Shown here one piece after another: positions 35,862 through 44,356 of a DNA stretch of 64,000 nucleotides. Where the stretch lies: positions 4,107 through 68,106 of the forward strand of contig JBJEDU010000030.1 of assembly GCA_051872395.1 (NCBI GenBank). Direction: 5' to 3'. The notes beneath the pieces were generated by a model. The model saw only the letters and a list, made by a program, of their open reading frames with translations. It was not told the DNA's origin and made no database searches. The stretch is from JBJEDU01 sp051872395 (GTDB lineage Bacteria > Bacillota_I > Bacilli_A > RFN20 > CAG-826). The first letter of the stretch is position 1. The number at the start of each line of letters is the position of its first letter. Both the position numbers and the translations under genes were made by a program.

Positions 35862-37049
35862 ATGCTTATCTTAGTGTGTAATGCTGGTAGTACCTCCTTA
35901 AAATTTAAATTATATGATTTTCCAGAAGAAAAACTTTTGTCTTCAGCGAAAATTGAAAGAATCGGGGATGATAAATATTCCATCTTTCATTTTGAAAATC
36001 ATTTAAATAATCATGTTTATGATAATTCTTCTTTAATTATTAAAGATTATGTTTCAGGTATTTCTTTATTTTTAAATTCGTTGATAGAAAAAGAGAAAGT
36101 TATCAAAAATATTAAAGAGATTTCCGCGGTTGGTTTTAAAACGGTCATCTCTAAAGGATATAACGACGTCCATATTATTACTGATGAAGTCATCAAGGGA
36201 ATGGAAGAATATCTCGATATCGCAAAAGTTCATAATACTTGTTATATTTCCGTTATTAATGCTTTTAGAAATATTGATTCATCAATTCCACTAGTGGGAG
36301 TTTTTGAAACTTCATTCCATAAAACGATAAGTAAAGAAAAATATACTTATCCAATTCCTTTAAAATATCGTGAAAAATTCAATGTGAGAAAATATGGATA
36401 CCATGGTTCATCTCACGAATATAGCGCGTCTCTAATCAAAAATAAATTTGGCGATAATATTAAACACATATCTTTACATCTTGGTGGTTCGAGTTCCGCC
36501 TGCGCGATTTATGATGGCAAAAGTGTCGATTCATCTTTTGCGATGTCGCTTCAAACCGGATTAATGCACGCTTATCGAAGCGGTGATGTCGATAGTTTTA
36601 TTTTCCCATTTTTATTAAATCGAGGATACTCTTTAGAGGAAATTGAAAACGACCTCGCTAAAGAGGGAGGACTCAAAGGTATCTATTTAAAAAGCGGAGA
36701 TGTAAGAGACATTCTTGATGGGGTTAAAAATAACGATGAAAACGCAGTGCTCGCACTTGATATGTTTGCTTATTACGTCAAACGATATATTGGAAGCTTT
36801 ATGGCCATTCTTTCAGGAGTTGATGTTATCTCTTTTTCCGGAGGGATTGGTGAAAAATCTCCATATATTAGAAATTTAATATTAAAAGATTTATCTCCAT
36901 TAGGAATTGAATTAGATAATGATAAAAATGAGAATATTCCTTCTGATGGAATTATTTCTAAAGATAGTTCAAAAGTCAAAATCGTGGTAGTGAACACTGA
37001 TGAAGAAATAATTGTCAGTAGAAAGACTTACAAGAAAATTTATGGATAA
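35862..37049 (+). CDS. Acetate-kinase-family acyl kinase with altered substrate pocket
   Basis: A 395-residue ASKHA-fold protein. Phosphate and nucleotide motifs remain: CNAGSTSLKFK at residues 6-16, YGYHGSSH near 179-186, YRSGDVD near 241-247, FSGGIGEKSPYIRN and TDEE near the end. Substrate residues differ from true acetate kinases: HRVVHGG has become FKTVISK, FDTAFH is FETSFH, HLGNGSS is HLGGSSS, and TPLEGL is SLQTGL. By Methanosarcina numbering these hit Arg91, Asp148, Asn211, Phe179 and Pro232. It probably makes ATP from an acyl or carbamoyl-like phosphate other than acetyl phosphate. Its stop overlaps the DUF2877 start, linking it to the FdrA set. Confidence 0.82.
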   Translation: MLILVCNAGSTSLKFKLYDFPEEKLLSSAKIERIGDDKYSIFHFENHLNNHVYDNSSLIIKDYVSGISLFLNSLIEKEKVIKNIKEISAVGFKTVISKGYNDVHIITDEVIKGMEEYLDIAKVHNTCYISVINAFRNIDSSIPLVGVFETSFHKTISKEKYTYPIPLKYREKFNVRKYGYHGSSHEYSASLIKNKFGDNIKHISLHLGGSSSACAIYDGKSVDSSFAMSLQTGLMHAYRSGDVDSFIFPFLLNRGYSLEEIENDLAKEGGLKGIYLKSGDVRDILDGVKNNDENAVLALDMFAYYVKRYIGSFMAILSGVDVISFSGGIGEKSPYIRNLILKDLSPLGIELDNDKNENIPSDGIISKDSSKVKIVVVNTDEEIIVSRKTYKKIYG

Positions 37050-37827
37050 GGTTGATGGAATATTTGGCGATGCTTTTTTAAAACGTGACCTTTTATATTT
37101 AAAGGTATGCAATATTTTTTCTAAGGCCATATATTTGGTAGATAAAGAAAAAAACATCTATGTTATCTACGATATGGATTTACAAAAGATAGATTTTGGT
37201 ATCGGTGTAAAAAACTTCAAACAAGTTTTTGATGAACATCATATATATATTTCTCAAGTCGCGATATTTGATGGAGAATTAAAAATTGGAAATATCACTA
37301 TTTCTCCAATCAAATATGAACTGATTAAAAAAGAAGAAAATATTCCTCTTATCGATATTATTACTCAATATGGTAAGGGTGATTTTTACGATTATTTCAT
37401 CAATCATAAAGATAATAATTATTTATCTTCTTTTTATTCTTCTTTTTATCAATCACTTATCGATAAAAATGAAAAACAATTAGATTTATCAATAAATAAA
37501 TTAATTGGTTATGGTAAAGGATTAACTCCCGATTTTGATGATTATCTTGTTGGACTTTTATATGCCTTTAATAAAATTGATAATCAAAGATTTGAATTAT
37601 TAAAAAATGCGACGATTAATAACATTAACATTACTACGACAATATCCCAAAGATATTTATTAAATGCGACAAAAGCTTCACAATTTGACATTGTAACAAA
37701 TGTCAATAAAGACAAAGTCAATAAAGAAGACGCTTTGCTTCTTCTTTCATTTGGTCAGTCCAGCGGCACTAATATTGCCTTTGGAATATATCACGCAAGA
37801 AAGTTGAGTGAAGAATATGGGATTTGA
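37042..37827 (+). CDS. DUF2877 protein (AllH/YlbF-like, oxamate-carbamoyltransferase-type subunit)
   Basis: About 261 residues from ATG 37042, which overlaps the acyl-kinase stop by 8 bases; a TTG at 37012 is less likely. Family marks are LIGYGKGLTPDFDDYLVGLL near residues 154-173 and FGQSSGTNIAFGIYHA near residues 238-253. In E. coli the family member acts with FdrA and a DUF1116 protein in carbamoyl transfer/phosphorolysis of oxalurate. Here those partners are encoded 5 kb downstream in the same operon. Substrate in this organism is unknown. Confidence 0.82.
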   Translation: MDKVDGIFGDAFLKRDLLYLKVCNIFSKAIYLVDKEKNIYVIYDMDLQKIDFGIGVKNFKQVFDEHHIYISQVAIFDGELKIGNITISPIKYELIKKEENIPLIDIITQYGKGDFYDYFINHKDNNYLSSFYSSFYQSLIDKNEKQLDLSINKLIGYGKGLTPDFDDYLVGLLYAFNKIDNQRFELLKNATINNINITTTISQRYLLNATKASQFDIVTNVNKDKVNKEDALLLLSFGQSSGTNIAFGIYHARKLSEEYGI

Positions 37828-38698
37828 AAAAATTAACAAAGGCTTATACATCTTAAAAATACCTTTCGCTAATATTTATGTAGCGATTTATTTACTGATA
37901 AATAAGAAAAAAATCTTAATTGATTCTGGTTTGTCTAGCGATAATATCACGACATATTTATTACCAGCATTAAAGGAATTAGGATTAGATATTTTAGATA
38001 TCGATATATTAACGCAAACACATACCCACGCGGATCATATAGGTGGACATTATAAAATTAAAGAACTCAATCCAAATATAAAAGTTTATGCGATAAAAGA
38101 AAGCATCGATAAAATTAATAATCCATTATTTTATAACACTGAAATAAGAAAAGTATTTCCATTTGATTCACCATCTCCCAATTATGAATTAAAAGGAATA
38201 CCAGTCGATTATGTTTTAAAAGACAATGAAATAATTGATGACAAAATCAAAGTAATTTACACTCCTGGTCATGATGATGATTGTGTTTCCTTTTTAGATA
38301 TGGAAAGCAATATTTTATTGACGGGAGATAGTATTCAACAACACGGCACCGATACGCAAGGTATGGCGCTTTACATGTATATTGATTCTTATATCGAAAC
38401 ATTAAATAAACTTAAAACATTACATTTAGACGGGATTATTTCTGGTCATCCATTCAACCCATATAACGAATATATTTTAGGAAAAGAAAACGTTAATAAT
38501 TTTATCGATTTTAATTTAAAAATAGTCGATGAATATAACGAAATTATTAAAGAGAATATAACCTTAGATATTCATGATTTGGTCAAAATGATTATTAAAC
38601 ACAATAATAAGCAAATACCAAATTATTTATTCCTTGGTTTATATACAGTGAGTCAACATCTTGAATATATAAAAAAGAAAGAAGGCGAAAAAAGATGA
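37817..38698 (+). CDS. Metallo-beta-lactamase-fold hydrolase (possible sugar lactonase)
   Basis: About 293 residues. The metal motif HTHADHIGGH near residues 72-81 is intact, with further ligands in YTPGHDDDC (His) and LLTGDSI (Asp) and a distal SGHPFNPY (His). It would hold two metal ions. Between a dehydrogenase and kinase genes, a lactone- or thioester-hydrolysing role is plausible but not shown. It overlaps the DUF2877 stop (ATG 37817; a GTG at 37808 is possible) and ends in ATGA shared with the SDR gene. Confidence 0.85.
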   Translation: MGFEKINKGLYILKIPFANIYVAIYLLINKKKILIDSGLSSDNITTYLLPALKELGLDILDIDILTQTHTHADHIGGHYKIKELNPNIKVYAIKESIDKINNPLFYNTEIRKVFPFDSPSPNYELKGIPVDYVLKDNEIIDDKIKVIYTPGHDDDCVSFLDMESNILLTGDSIQQHGTDTQGMALYMYIDSYIETLNKLKTLHLDGIISGHPFNPYNEYILGKENVNNFIDFNLKIVDEYNEIIKENITLDIHDLVKMIIKHNNKQIPNYLFLGLYTVSQHLEYIKKKEGEKR

Positions 38699-39486
38699 AT
38701 AAAACTGTTTTAGTTACTGGTTCATCACATGGTATTGGAGAAGCGACCGCGATTGCGTTCGCTAAACTGGGTTATGGCGTTGGTGTCAATACTTTCTCCG
38801 ATTTGAATGAAGCCAATCGAGTGAGAGATATTTGTCGAAGTTATGGTGTGAAAGCTGAAAGCTATATTTATGATGTCTCTAATAGCGAAGAAGTCGAAAA
38901 AATGATGAATGAATTCATTAAAGACTTCGGCCATATTGATGTTTTAGTCAATAACGCTGGAGGAGCGCTTAAAATGCCAAAAGGACCATTTTATGAGATG
39001 CCAGTCGAATACTGGGATTCTCAAATTCGACTCAATCTTAGCCAAGCAGCCTACACTTCACGAATCGCGATGAAAAATATGATTGATAATCATATCAAAG
39101 GCAAAATTATCAACATTTCAAGCGTTCATAGTCTCGTGACTTATGTTAGAAGAAAAACTCTTCCTTACTGCGCGGCAAAGGGTGGACTTAATATGTTCAC
39201 TAAAGCATTAGGAGTAGAAGCAATTAAATATGGCATTAATGTCAACGCAATTGCGCCTGGGTTTATTAAAACGACCGCGACCACGAGATATAACGAAAAA
39301 GAATTAGAAGCGTTTTTAAGAAAGATTCCAGCAGGAAGACTTGGATGCACTGATGATATAGTCAACATGGTTCTCTTCTTAGCGGATGATACTAAATCGA
39401 GTTTCATCGTCGGACAAACATTTGTCATCGATGGTGGTCAATCAATCGATGGTGCGATTGATTATATGTTAGATAGTGAAATCTAA
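38695..39486 (+). CDS. Short-chain dehydrogenase/reductase (sugar dehydrogenase-like)
   Basis: A 263-residue classical SDR. Cofactor motif TGSSHGIGEA near residues 7-16, NNAGG near 87-91, catalytic Ser in ISSVHS near 140-145, and YCAAKGG near 157-163 (Tyr and Lys). Ends with the usual FVIDGGQS. It likely oxidises a sugar or sugar acid with NAD(P)+. Start overlaps the previous stop by four bases. Confidence 0.92.
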   Translation: MNKTVLVTGSSHGIGEATAIAFAKLGYGVGVNTFSDLNEANRVRDICRSYGVKAESYIYDVSNSEEVEKMMNEFIKDFGHIDVLVNNAGGALKMPKGPFYEMPVEYWDSQIRLNLSQAAYTSRIAMKNMIDNHIKGKIINISSVHSLVTYVRRKTLPYCAAKGGLNMFTKALGVEAIKYGINVNAIAPGFIKTTATTRYNEKELEAFLRKIPAGRLGCTDDIVNMVLFLADDTKSSFIVGQTFVIDGGQSIDGAIDYMLDSEI

Positions 39487-39518
39487 AACTTAAATAAAAG
39501 AAAGAGGGTATTATTTTT

Positions 39519-41213
39519 ATGAGTTTTGATGAAGAAAAATTAAAAAGATTAAGAAGCCAATGGGAATTTGGTGAAGCTGGCGAATGTCGTCGTGGCTTAA
39601 TGTTAGGTATGGGTTATACCGAAGAAGAATTACATCGTCCACTTATCGCGATTGTTAATTCATGGAATGAATATAATCCAGGACACGTTCACTTAAATCA
39701 ATTAGCGGAGCGTGTTAAACAAGGTGTTAGAGAAGCCGGTGGTTTACCACTTGAAGTAATGACCACAGGTATTTGTGATGGAATGGTTTTAAAAGATCCA
39801 AAATATATTGAAGTTCCATCAAGAAATAGTATCGCTGACCAAGTTGAAATTACTGTTGATGGTAACTTCTTTGATGGTATGGTCATGCTTTGTACATGTG
39901 ATTCAATCGTTCCTGGTTATTTAATGGCCGCGGCGAGATTAAATATCCCTGCCATTATTATTACTGGTGGATATATGCCACTTGGTCATTTCAGAGGAAA
40001 AGAAGTTCTTCATATTCATGCGCAAGATAAAGTTGGCACTGTTCGTGAAGGAAGAATGGATCTAGATGAATATAATGAATTAATCGCTAAGAGTTGGGGT
40101 ATTTGTGGTGGTTGTACATCAATGACGACCGCGAATTCAATGTGTATGATTGCTGAAGCTCTTGGTATGACTTTACCAGGTAACTCCACAATGTGCGCGA
40201 CTGGTTCAGAAATTAGAAACCTTAGCTATATGGCTGGTAAACAAATTATGAAATTAGTGGAAGCCGGCATTACTGCAAGACAAATTATTACTGAAGAATC
40301 TATTAAAAATGCGATTAAGTTAGATATGGCTGTCGCTGCTAGTAGTAACTTAATTCTTCATATTCCTGCAATCGCTCATGAAGCAGGATATAAACTTCCA
40401 TGGTGGAAATATTTTGATGAAGCCAGTAATACCGTTCCTCTTTTAAGTCATTTAGCCCCAAGTGGTATTTATAACTTAAAAGATCTCGATTTAGCGGGTG
40501 GTATGCGTGCGGTTCTTAAAAATTTATTACCAATGTTAAATGGTGATTGTTTAACCGTTACTGGTCATACATTAAAAGAAAATGTTGAAACCGCGGTTGT
40601 TTATAACACTGATGTAATTAGAACACTTGATAATCCAGTTACTAAAGACGCTGGAATTGGGGTTTTATATGGTTCATTAGCCCCAGAAGGTGCAATTATT
40701 AAAATTGCAGCAGTGCCAGAACAATTAATGACTTATAAAGGAAAAGCCAAAGTATTTGATTCCTTAGATGATGCCTTAACAGCACTAAGAACTGGTAATA
40801 TTCATGAAGGTGATGCTTGTGTCATTCGTTATTTAGGTTTAAAAGCTCGATTTGGTACGACCGCGTTTACTTTCCAAGAAGAATTAAAAGGACGTCACGA
40901 ATTATATAATTCTTGTGCGGTCATTACTGATGGACGTTTCTCAGGTGGTTCAAGTGGATTGAGTGTTGGTTATGTTTCTCCAGAAGCCGCGCTTGGAAGT
41001 CCATTAGCCATTGTTGAAGATGGTGATGAAATTTTCATCGATGTTCCAAATAGAAAGATTGATCTTTTAGTGGATGAAAAGACAGTGAAAGAAAGATTAA
41101 AACATTTCCACTTTGAATTCCCAAAAAATAAATATCCTCGTTATTTAAACTTCTTTGCTAAGAACGTTTCTTCAATGGCAAAAGGTGGAATTTGGGACGA
41201 CGACGAAGAATAA
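39519..41213 (+). CDS. IlvD/Edd-family dehydratase (sugar-acid dehydratase likely)
   Basis: A 564-residue member of the dihydroxyacid dehydratase family. Iron-sulfur cysteines are in GICDGMV near residue 86, CTCDSIVPGY near 127 and GGCTSMTTANSM near 198. The C-terminal swivelling domain shows VITDGRFSGGSSGLSVGYVSPEAA. Family members dehydrate branched-chain precursors or aldonic acids; with KDG kinase and KDPG aldolase in the operon, a role in making a 2-keto-3-deoxy acid is likely. AGAGGG precedes the ATG. Confidence 0.9.
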   Translation: MSFDEEKLKRLRSQWEFGEAGECRRGLMLGMGYTEEELHRPLIAIVNSWNEYNPGHVHLNQLAERVKQGVREAGGLPLEVMTTGICDGMVLKDPKYIEVPSRNSIADQVEITVDGNFFDGMVMLCTCDSIVPGYLMAAARLNIPAIIITGGYMPLGHFRGKEVLHIHAQDKVGTVREGRMDLDEYNELIAKSWGICGGCTSMTTANSMCMIAEALGMTLPGNSTMCATGSEIRNLSYMAGKQIMKLVEAGITARQIITEESIKNAIKLDMAVAASSNLILHIPAIAHEAGYKLPWWKYFDEASNTVPLLSHLAPSGIYNLKDLDLAGGMRAVLKNLLPMLNGDCLTVTGHTLKENVETAVVYNTDVIRTLDNPVTKDAGIGVLYGSLAPEGAIIKIAAVPEQLMTYKGKAKVFDSLDDALTALRTGNIHEGDACVIRYLGLKARFGTTAFTFQEELKGRHELYNSCAVITDGRFSGGSSGLSVGYVSPEAALGSPLAIVEDGDEIFIDVPNRKIDLLVDEKTVKERLKHFHFEFPKNKYPRYLNFFAKNVSSMAKGGIWDDDEE

Positions 41214-41232
41214 AAATTTGAAAGAAAATAGT

Positions 41233-42825
41233 ATGGATAAAATAAGTAGAGAAATTAAAGATTTTCTATTTGTCGGAAGTGGAGTTTCTTCCTTAGTCGC
41301 ACTTCATAATATTGATACCAAGAAATATGATTGTGCAGTAGTTTCTTTAGGAAACGGCTCCTCTCCTTTTATCCATGGTATTTCGATTCCAATAACTAAA
41401 GAAGATTCAATTGAAAAATATTATCAAGAATTTTTACTTTCTTCCCACTTTCAATGCGATAAAGAATTGGCTAAAACATTAACATACAATTCTTTGAATG
41501 TTGTCGATTTTATTAAATCGATTGGTTTAGATTTTAATAAAGATAAAAATGGTAATTATGAAGTATTAAAACCATTAGGAATGAATTATCCACGAGTGGT
41601 CTCAATTAAAAATGAATTAGGACATATTGTGCAAACAAAATTAAAAGAAGACAAAGTTGATGAAGTTGAATTTATTAGTGGAAAATTAATAAAAATATTC
41701 AAAAATGGCAATGTTTTTGCTTCAATTATCGCTTTAAATAATAAAGAAATTAAAATTGTTTATTCCAAAGGAATTCTTATCGCAAGTGGAGGATTTTCTA
41801 AATTATATTCATTTTCCACGAATAGTTTTGATTTAAGTGGTGATGCCTTGTTCGCTAGTTACGATATTGGCGCGAGTTTATGCGATTTAGAATTTGTTCA
41901 ATTTGAACCAAGTGTCGCGGTTTATCCTACCCCTTTGGTAGGTAAAAGCGTGATAACCACACTATTTTATAGTGGGGCAACTTTAGAAAATAGTTTAAAT
42001 GAAAGATTTATGTTTAATTATTCTAAAGATGGGGAAAGAGTCAATAAAGATTTAATGAGTAAAGCAATCGCTAAAGAAATTAAAGAAGGTAGAGTTTCTT
42101 CTCATGGTGGCGTTTATTTCAACGCGACTGGTGTTGATAAAGACCTACTATTAACTTCGTATAAATCTTACTACGATAGATATAAAAATGTTGGTATTGA
42201 TATTAGTAAAGAAAAGATGGAAATCGCCCCTGGCGCGCATACGACTTTAGGAGGCATTAAAGCTAATAAAGATTGTCTTAGTGAAGTTAATGGTCTATTT
42301 GTTTGTGGCGAAGCCATGGGTGGAGTTCATGGAGCGAATAGAATGGGTGGATGCGCTGGGTTAGAAACTTTTGTCTTTGGTGATATCGCTGGTAAATCTA
42401 TTAATAAATTTTTAACTTCTAATTTTAAAAGAATTGATAAAAATGATTTAAATGATATCGATATTGAAGTAAATAAATTCATCAATTCTTTAGTGGTCAA
42501 TGATAAAGATTATTCTTTATTTAAAAAAGAACTTGGTAATATTTTAACTAATAATTTTGGTGTTATTAGAAATAAAGTTGAGATGTTAGAAGGCTATAAA
42601 AAAGCTTTAAATATGTTAAATAAACTAGAAAAAGAGGAAAAATCTCTTTCTTTAGTTTCTTTAATTTCTAATCTTTCTTTAGCTCTACTAATGATGCAAT
42701 CTGCCTTAAATAGAGAGAAAAGTGTAGGTTGTCATTATATTAAAAATATAAATGAAGATGATAATGAACCTCGTTATCAAATTGTCATAAATAAATCTTA
42801 TGGAATAAGAAAGGAGCAATTATGA
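41233..42825 (+). CDS. FAD-dependent oxidoreductase, fumarate reductase/SdhA flavoprotein-like
   Basis: About 530 residues from ATG 41233. Dinucleotide motif FVGSGVSSLVAL near residues 12-23; the C-terminal FAD segment is VNGLFVCGEAMGGVHGANRMGGCAG near residues 350-374, preceded by PGAHTTLGGI. The layout matches the FAD_binding_2 family (SdhA, FrdA, L-aspartate oxidase). No haem or iron-sulfur partner gene lies near, so a soluble single-subunit enzyme is likely. Stop and next start overlap as ATGA. Substrate unknown; redox step of the sugar-acid route or of the FdrA pathway is inferred. Confidence 0.82.
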   Translation: MDKISREIKDFLFVGSGVSSLVALHNIDTKKYDCAVVSLGNGSSPFIHGISIPITKEDSIEKYYQEFLLSSHFQCDKELAKTLTYNSLNVVDFIKSIGLDFNKDKNGNYEVLKPLGMNYPRVVSIKNELGHIVQTKLKEDKVDEVEFISGKLIKIFKNGNVFASIIALNNKEIKIVYSKGILIASGGFSKLYSFSTNSFDLSGDALFASYDIGASLCDLEFVQFEPSVAVYPTPLVGKSVITTLFYSGATLENSLNERFMFNYSKDGERVNKDLMSKAIAKEIKEGRVSSHGGVYFNATGVDKDLLLTSYKSYYDRYKNVGIDISKEKMEIAPGAHTTLGGIKANKDCLSEVNGLFVCGEAMGGVHGANRMGGCAGLETFVFGDIAGKSINKFLTSNFKRIDKNDLNDIDIEVNKFINSLVVNDKDYSLFKKELGNILTNNFGVIRNKVEMLEGYKKALNMLNKLEKEEKSLSLVSLISNLSLALLMMQSALNREKSVGCHYIKNINEDDNEPRYQIVINKSYGIRKEQL

Positions 42826-44351
42826 AAAAGGTAATTATTAAAAGAAGTCGATATGTTGATTCTGTTACTTTGATGGGCATCAGTGAAAAAGCTCGTAAAA
42901 AAGAAGGAATCATTAATGTTGAAGTTGCGATGGGCACAAAAGCTAATAAAGAAGTCCTCCTTGATAGTGGTTTCGTGTTAGCTGATGATATCACCGCGAA
43001 CGATCTAATAATCGCAATCGATTCAAAAGAAGAATTATTAGATAAAAACATTGAATATATCGAATCATTATTAAATAAGAAACAAGCGAGAGGAAAAGTG
43101 TTTACTGATTTAAATGATGAAGATGTGAACGATAAAGATTATGATATCGTTCAAATTTCTTTACCAGGAGAATATGCTTTTGTTGAAGGAATGAAGGCCC
43201 TTAAAAAAGGATTACATGTCTTCATGTTTTCAGATAATGTTCCATTAGAACAAGAAAAAATAATGAAAGAATATGCCTATGAACATAACTTGTTATGTAT
43301 GGGTCCTGATTGTGGTGTTGCTCTTATTGGTGGTTTATCTTTAGGTGCAGGAAGCATTATTCGACCAGGAAGAGTAGGTATCGTTGGTGCTTCTGGTTCA
43401 GGAGCACAAGAAGTAGGTTGTTTAGTGGAAGCCTTAGGAGATGGTATTTCTTCTCTTATTGGAACTGGTGGAAGAGACTTAAATCCTATGATTAATGGTC
43501 TAATGATGAAGATGGGTATGAAATTACTCGATCAAGATGATAATACTGAAGTTATCGTTTTAGTATCTAAATTAGCAGACCTCAACGTCATGAAAGAAGT
43601 CCTTAATGACGCTGATAAACTTCAAAAACCAGTCGTCGCTGTATTTTTAGGAAGCAATGAAGAAATATTTAAAGGTCATAGAACTATCGCAGCATTTTCA
43701 TTAGAGGCCGCGGCAGTGGAAGCTGTCAAATTATTAGGCATTAATAAATCACTTCAAATAAGTGAAGAAGAAATTGAAAAAATCGCTGAAAGTGAAGTTA
43801 AAAAATTCAATTCTAAACAAAAATATATTCGTGGATTATATTGTGGTGGAACTTTCACTGAAGAAGGACTTATATATTATAAAAACCATATTCCAAATAT
43901 TACTCTTTATTCAAATATCTCATCGAAATACACAATTAAATTAGATGATAAAGATGTTAGTAAAGAAAACACTATTTTGGATATGGGCGCGGAAGATTTT
44001 ACCGAAAAATTACCACATCCAGTTTTTGAGCCTAATCTCCGTTTAAAAAGATTAGAAAAAGAACTTTTAGATGATGAAGTCGCGTTAATTACTCTTGATT
44101 TCATTACTGGACCAGGAGTGCATGAAGACCCTGTTACTTCATTTATTGAACTAATTAAAAAACATCGACAAGAAAATAAAAATTATGTTTCTTTCATCGT
44201 TAATATTTGTGGTTCTATAGAAGACCCTCAAAATATTTTAAAGATTAAAGAAGAATTAAAAAACGCTGGTGTTATCGTTTCTTTTTCCAATAATGAAACC
44301 GCGAGAATTGCTGGAAAAATTCTTTCTAAATTAAATGAAAGGAGTAAATAA
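42822..44351 (+). CDS. fdrA: FdrA-family protein (acyl-CoA synthetase-like, carbamoyltransferase-type subunit)
   Basis: A 509-residue protein. N-terminal CoA-binding-like domain, then GRVGIVGASGSGAQEV near residues 182-197 and LIGTGGRDLNP near 209-219, typical of FdrA and succinyl-CoA synthetase alpha-like folds. PHPVFEPNLR and LITLDFITGPGVHEDP follow in the C-terminal part. In E. coli FdrA is one of three proteins for oxamate carbamoyltransferase. Here it is next to DUF1116, with DUF2877 upstream in the operon. AGGAG precedes the ATG. Confidence 0.9.
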   Translation: MKKVIIKRSRYVDSVTLMGISEKARKKEGIINVEVAMGTKANKEVLLDSGFVLADDITANDLIIAIDSKEELLDKNIEYIESLLNKKQARGKVFTDLNDEDVNDKDYDIVQISLPGEYAFVEGMKALKKGLHVFMFSDNVPLEQEKIMKEYAYEHNLLCMGPDCGVALIGGLSLGAGSIIRPGRVGIVGASGSGAQEVGCLVEALGDGISSLIGTGGRDLNPMINGLMMKMGMKLLDQDDNTEVIVLVSKLADLNVMKEVLNDADKLQKPVVAVFLGSNEEIFKGHRTIAAFSLEAAAVEAVKLLGINKSLQISEEEIEKIAESEVKKFNSKQKYIRGLYCGGTFTEEGLIYYKNHIPNITLYSNISSKYTIKLDDKDVSKENTILDMGAEDFTEKLPHPVFEPNLRLKRLEKELLDDEVALITLDFITGPGVHEDPVTSFIELIKKHRQENKNYVSFIVNICGSIEDPQNILKIKEELKNAGVIVSFSNNETARIAGKILSKLNERSK

Positions 44352-44356
44352 GCGAT

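Noticed and set aside
35862..37049. Ordinary acetate kinase of central metabolism
   Set aside because: Several acyl-binding residues are replaced, and the gene is locked into the glycan operon by overlap; no phosphotransacetylase gene is near.
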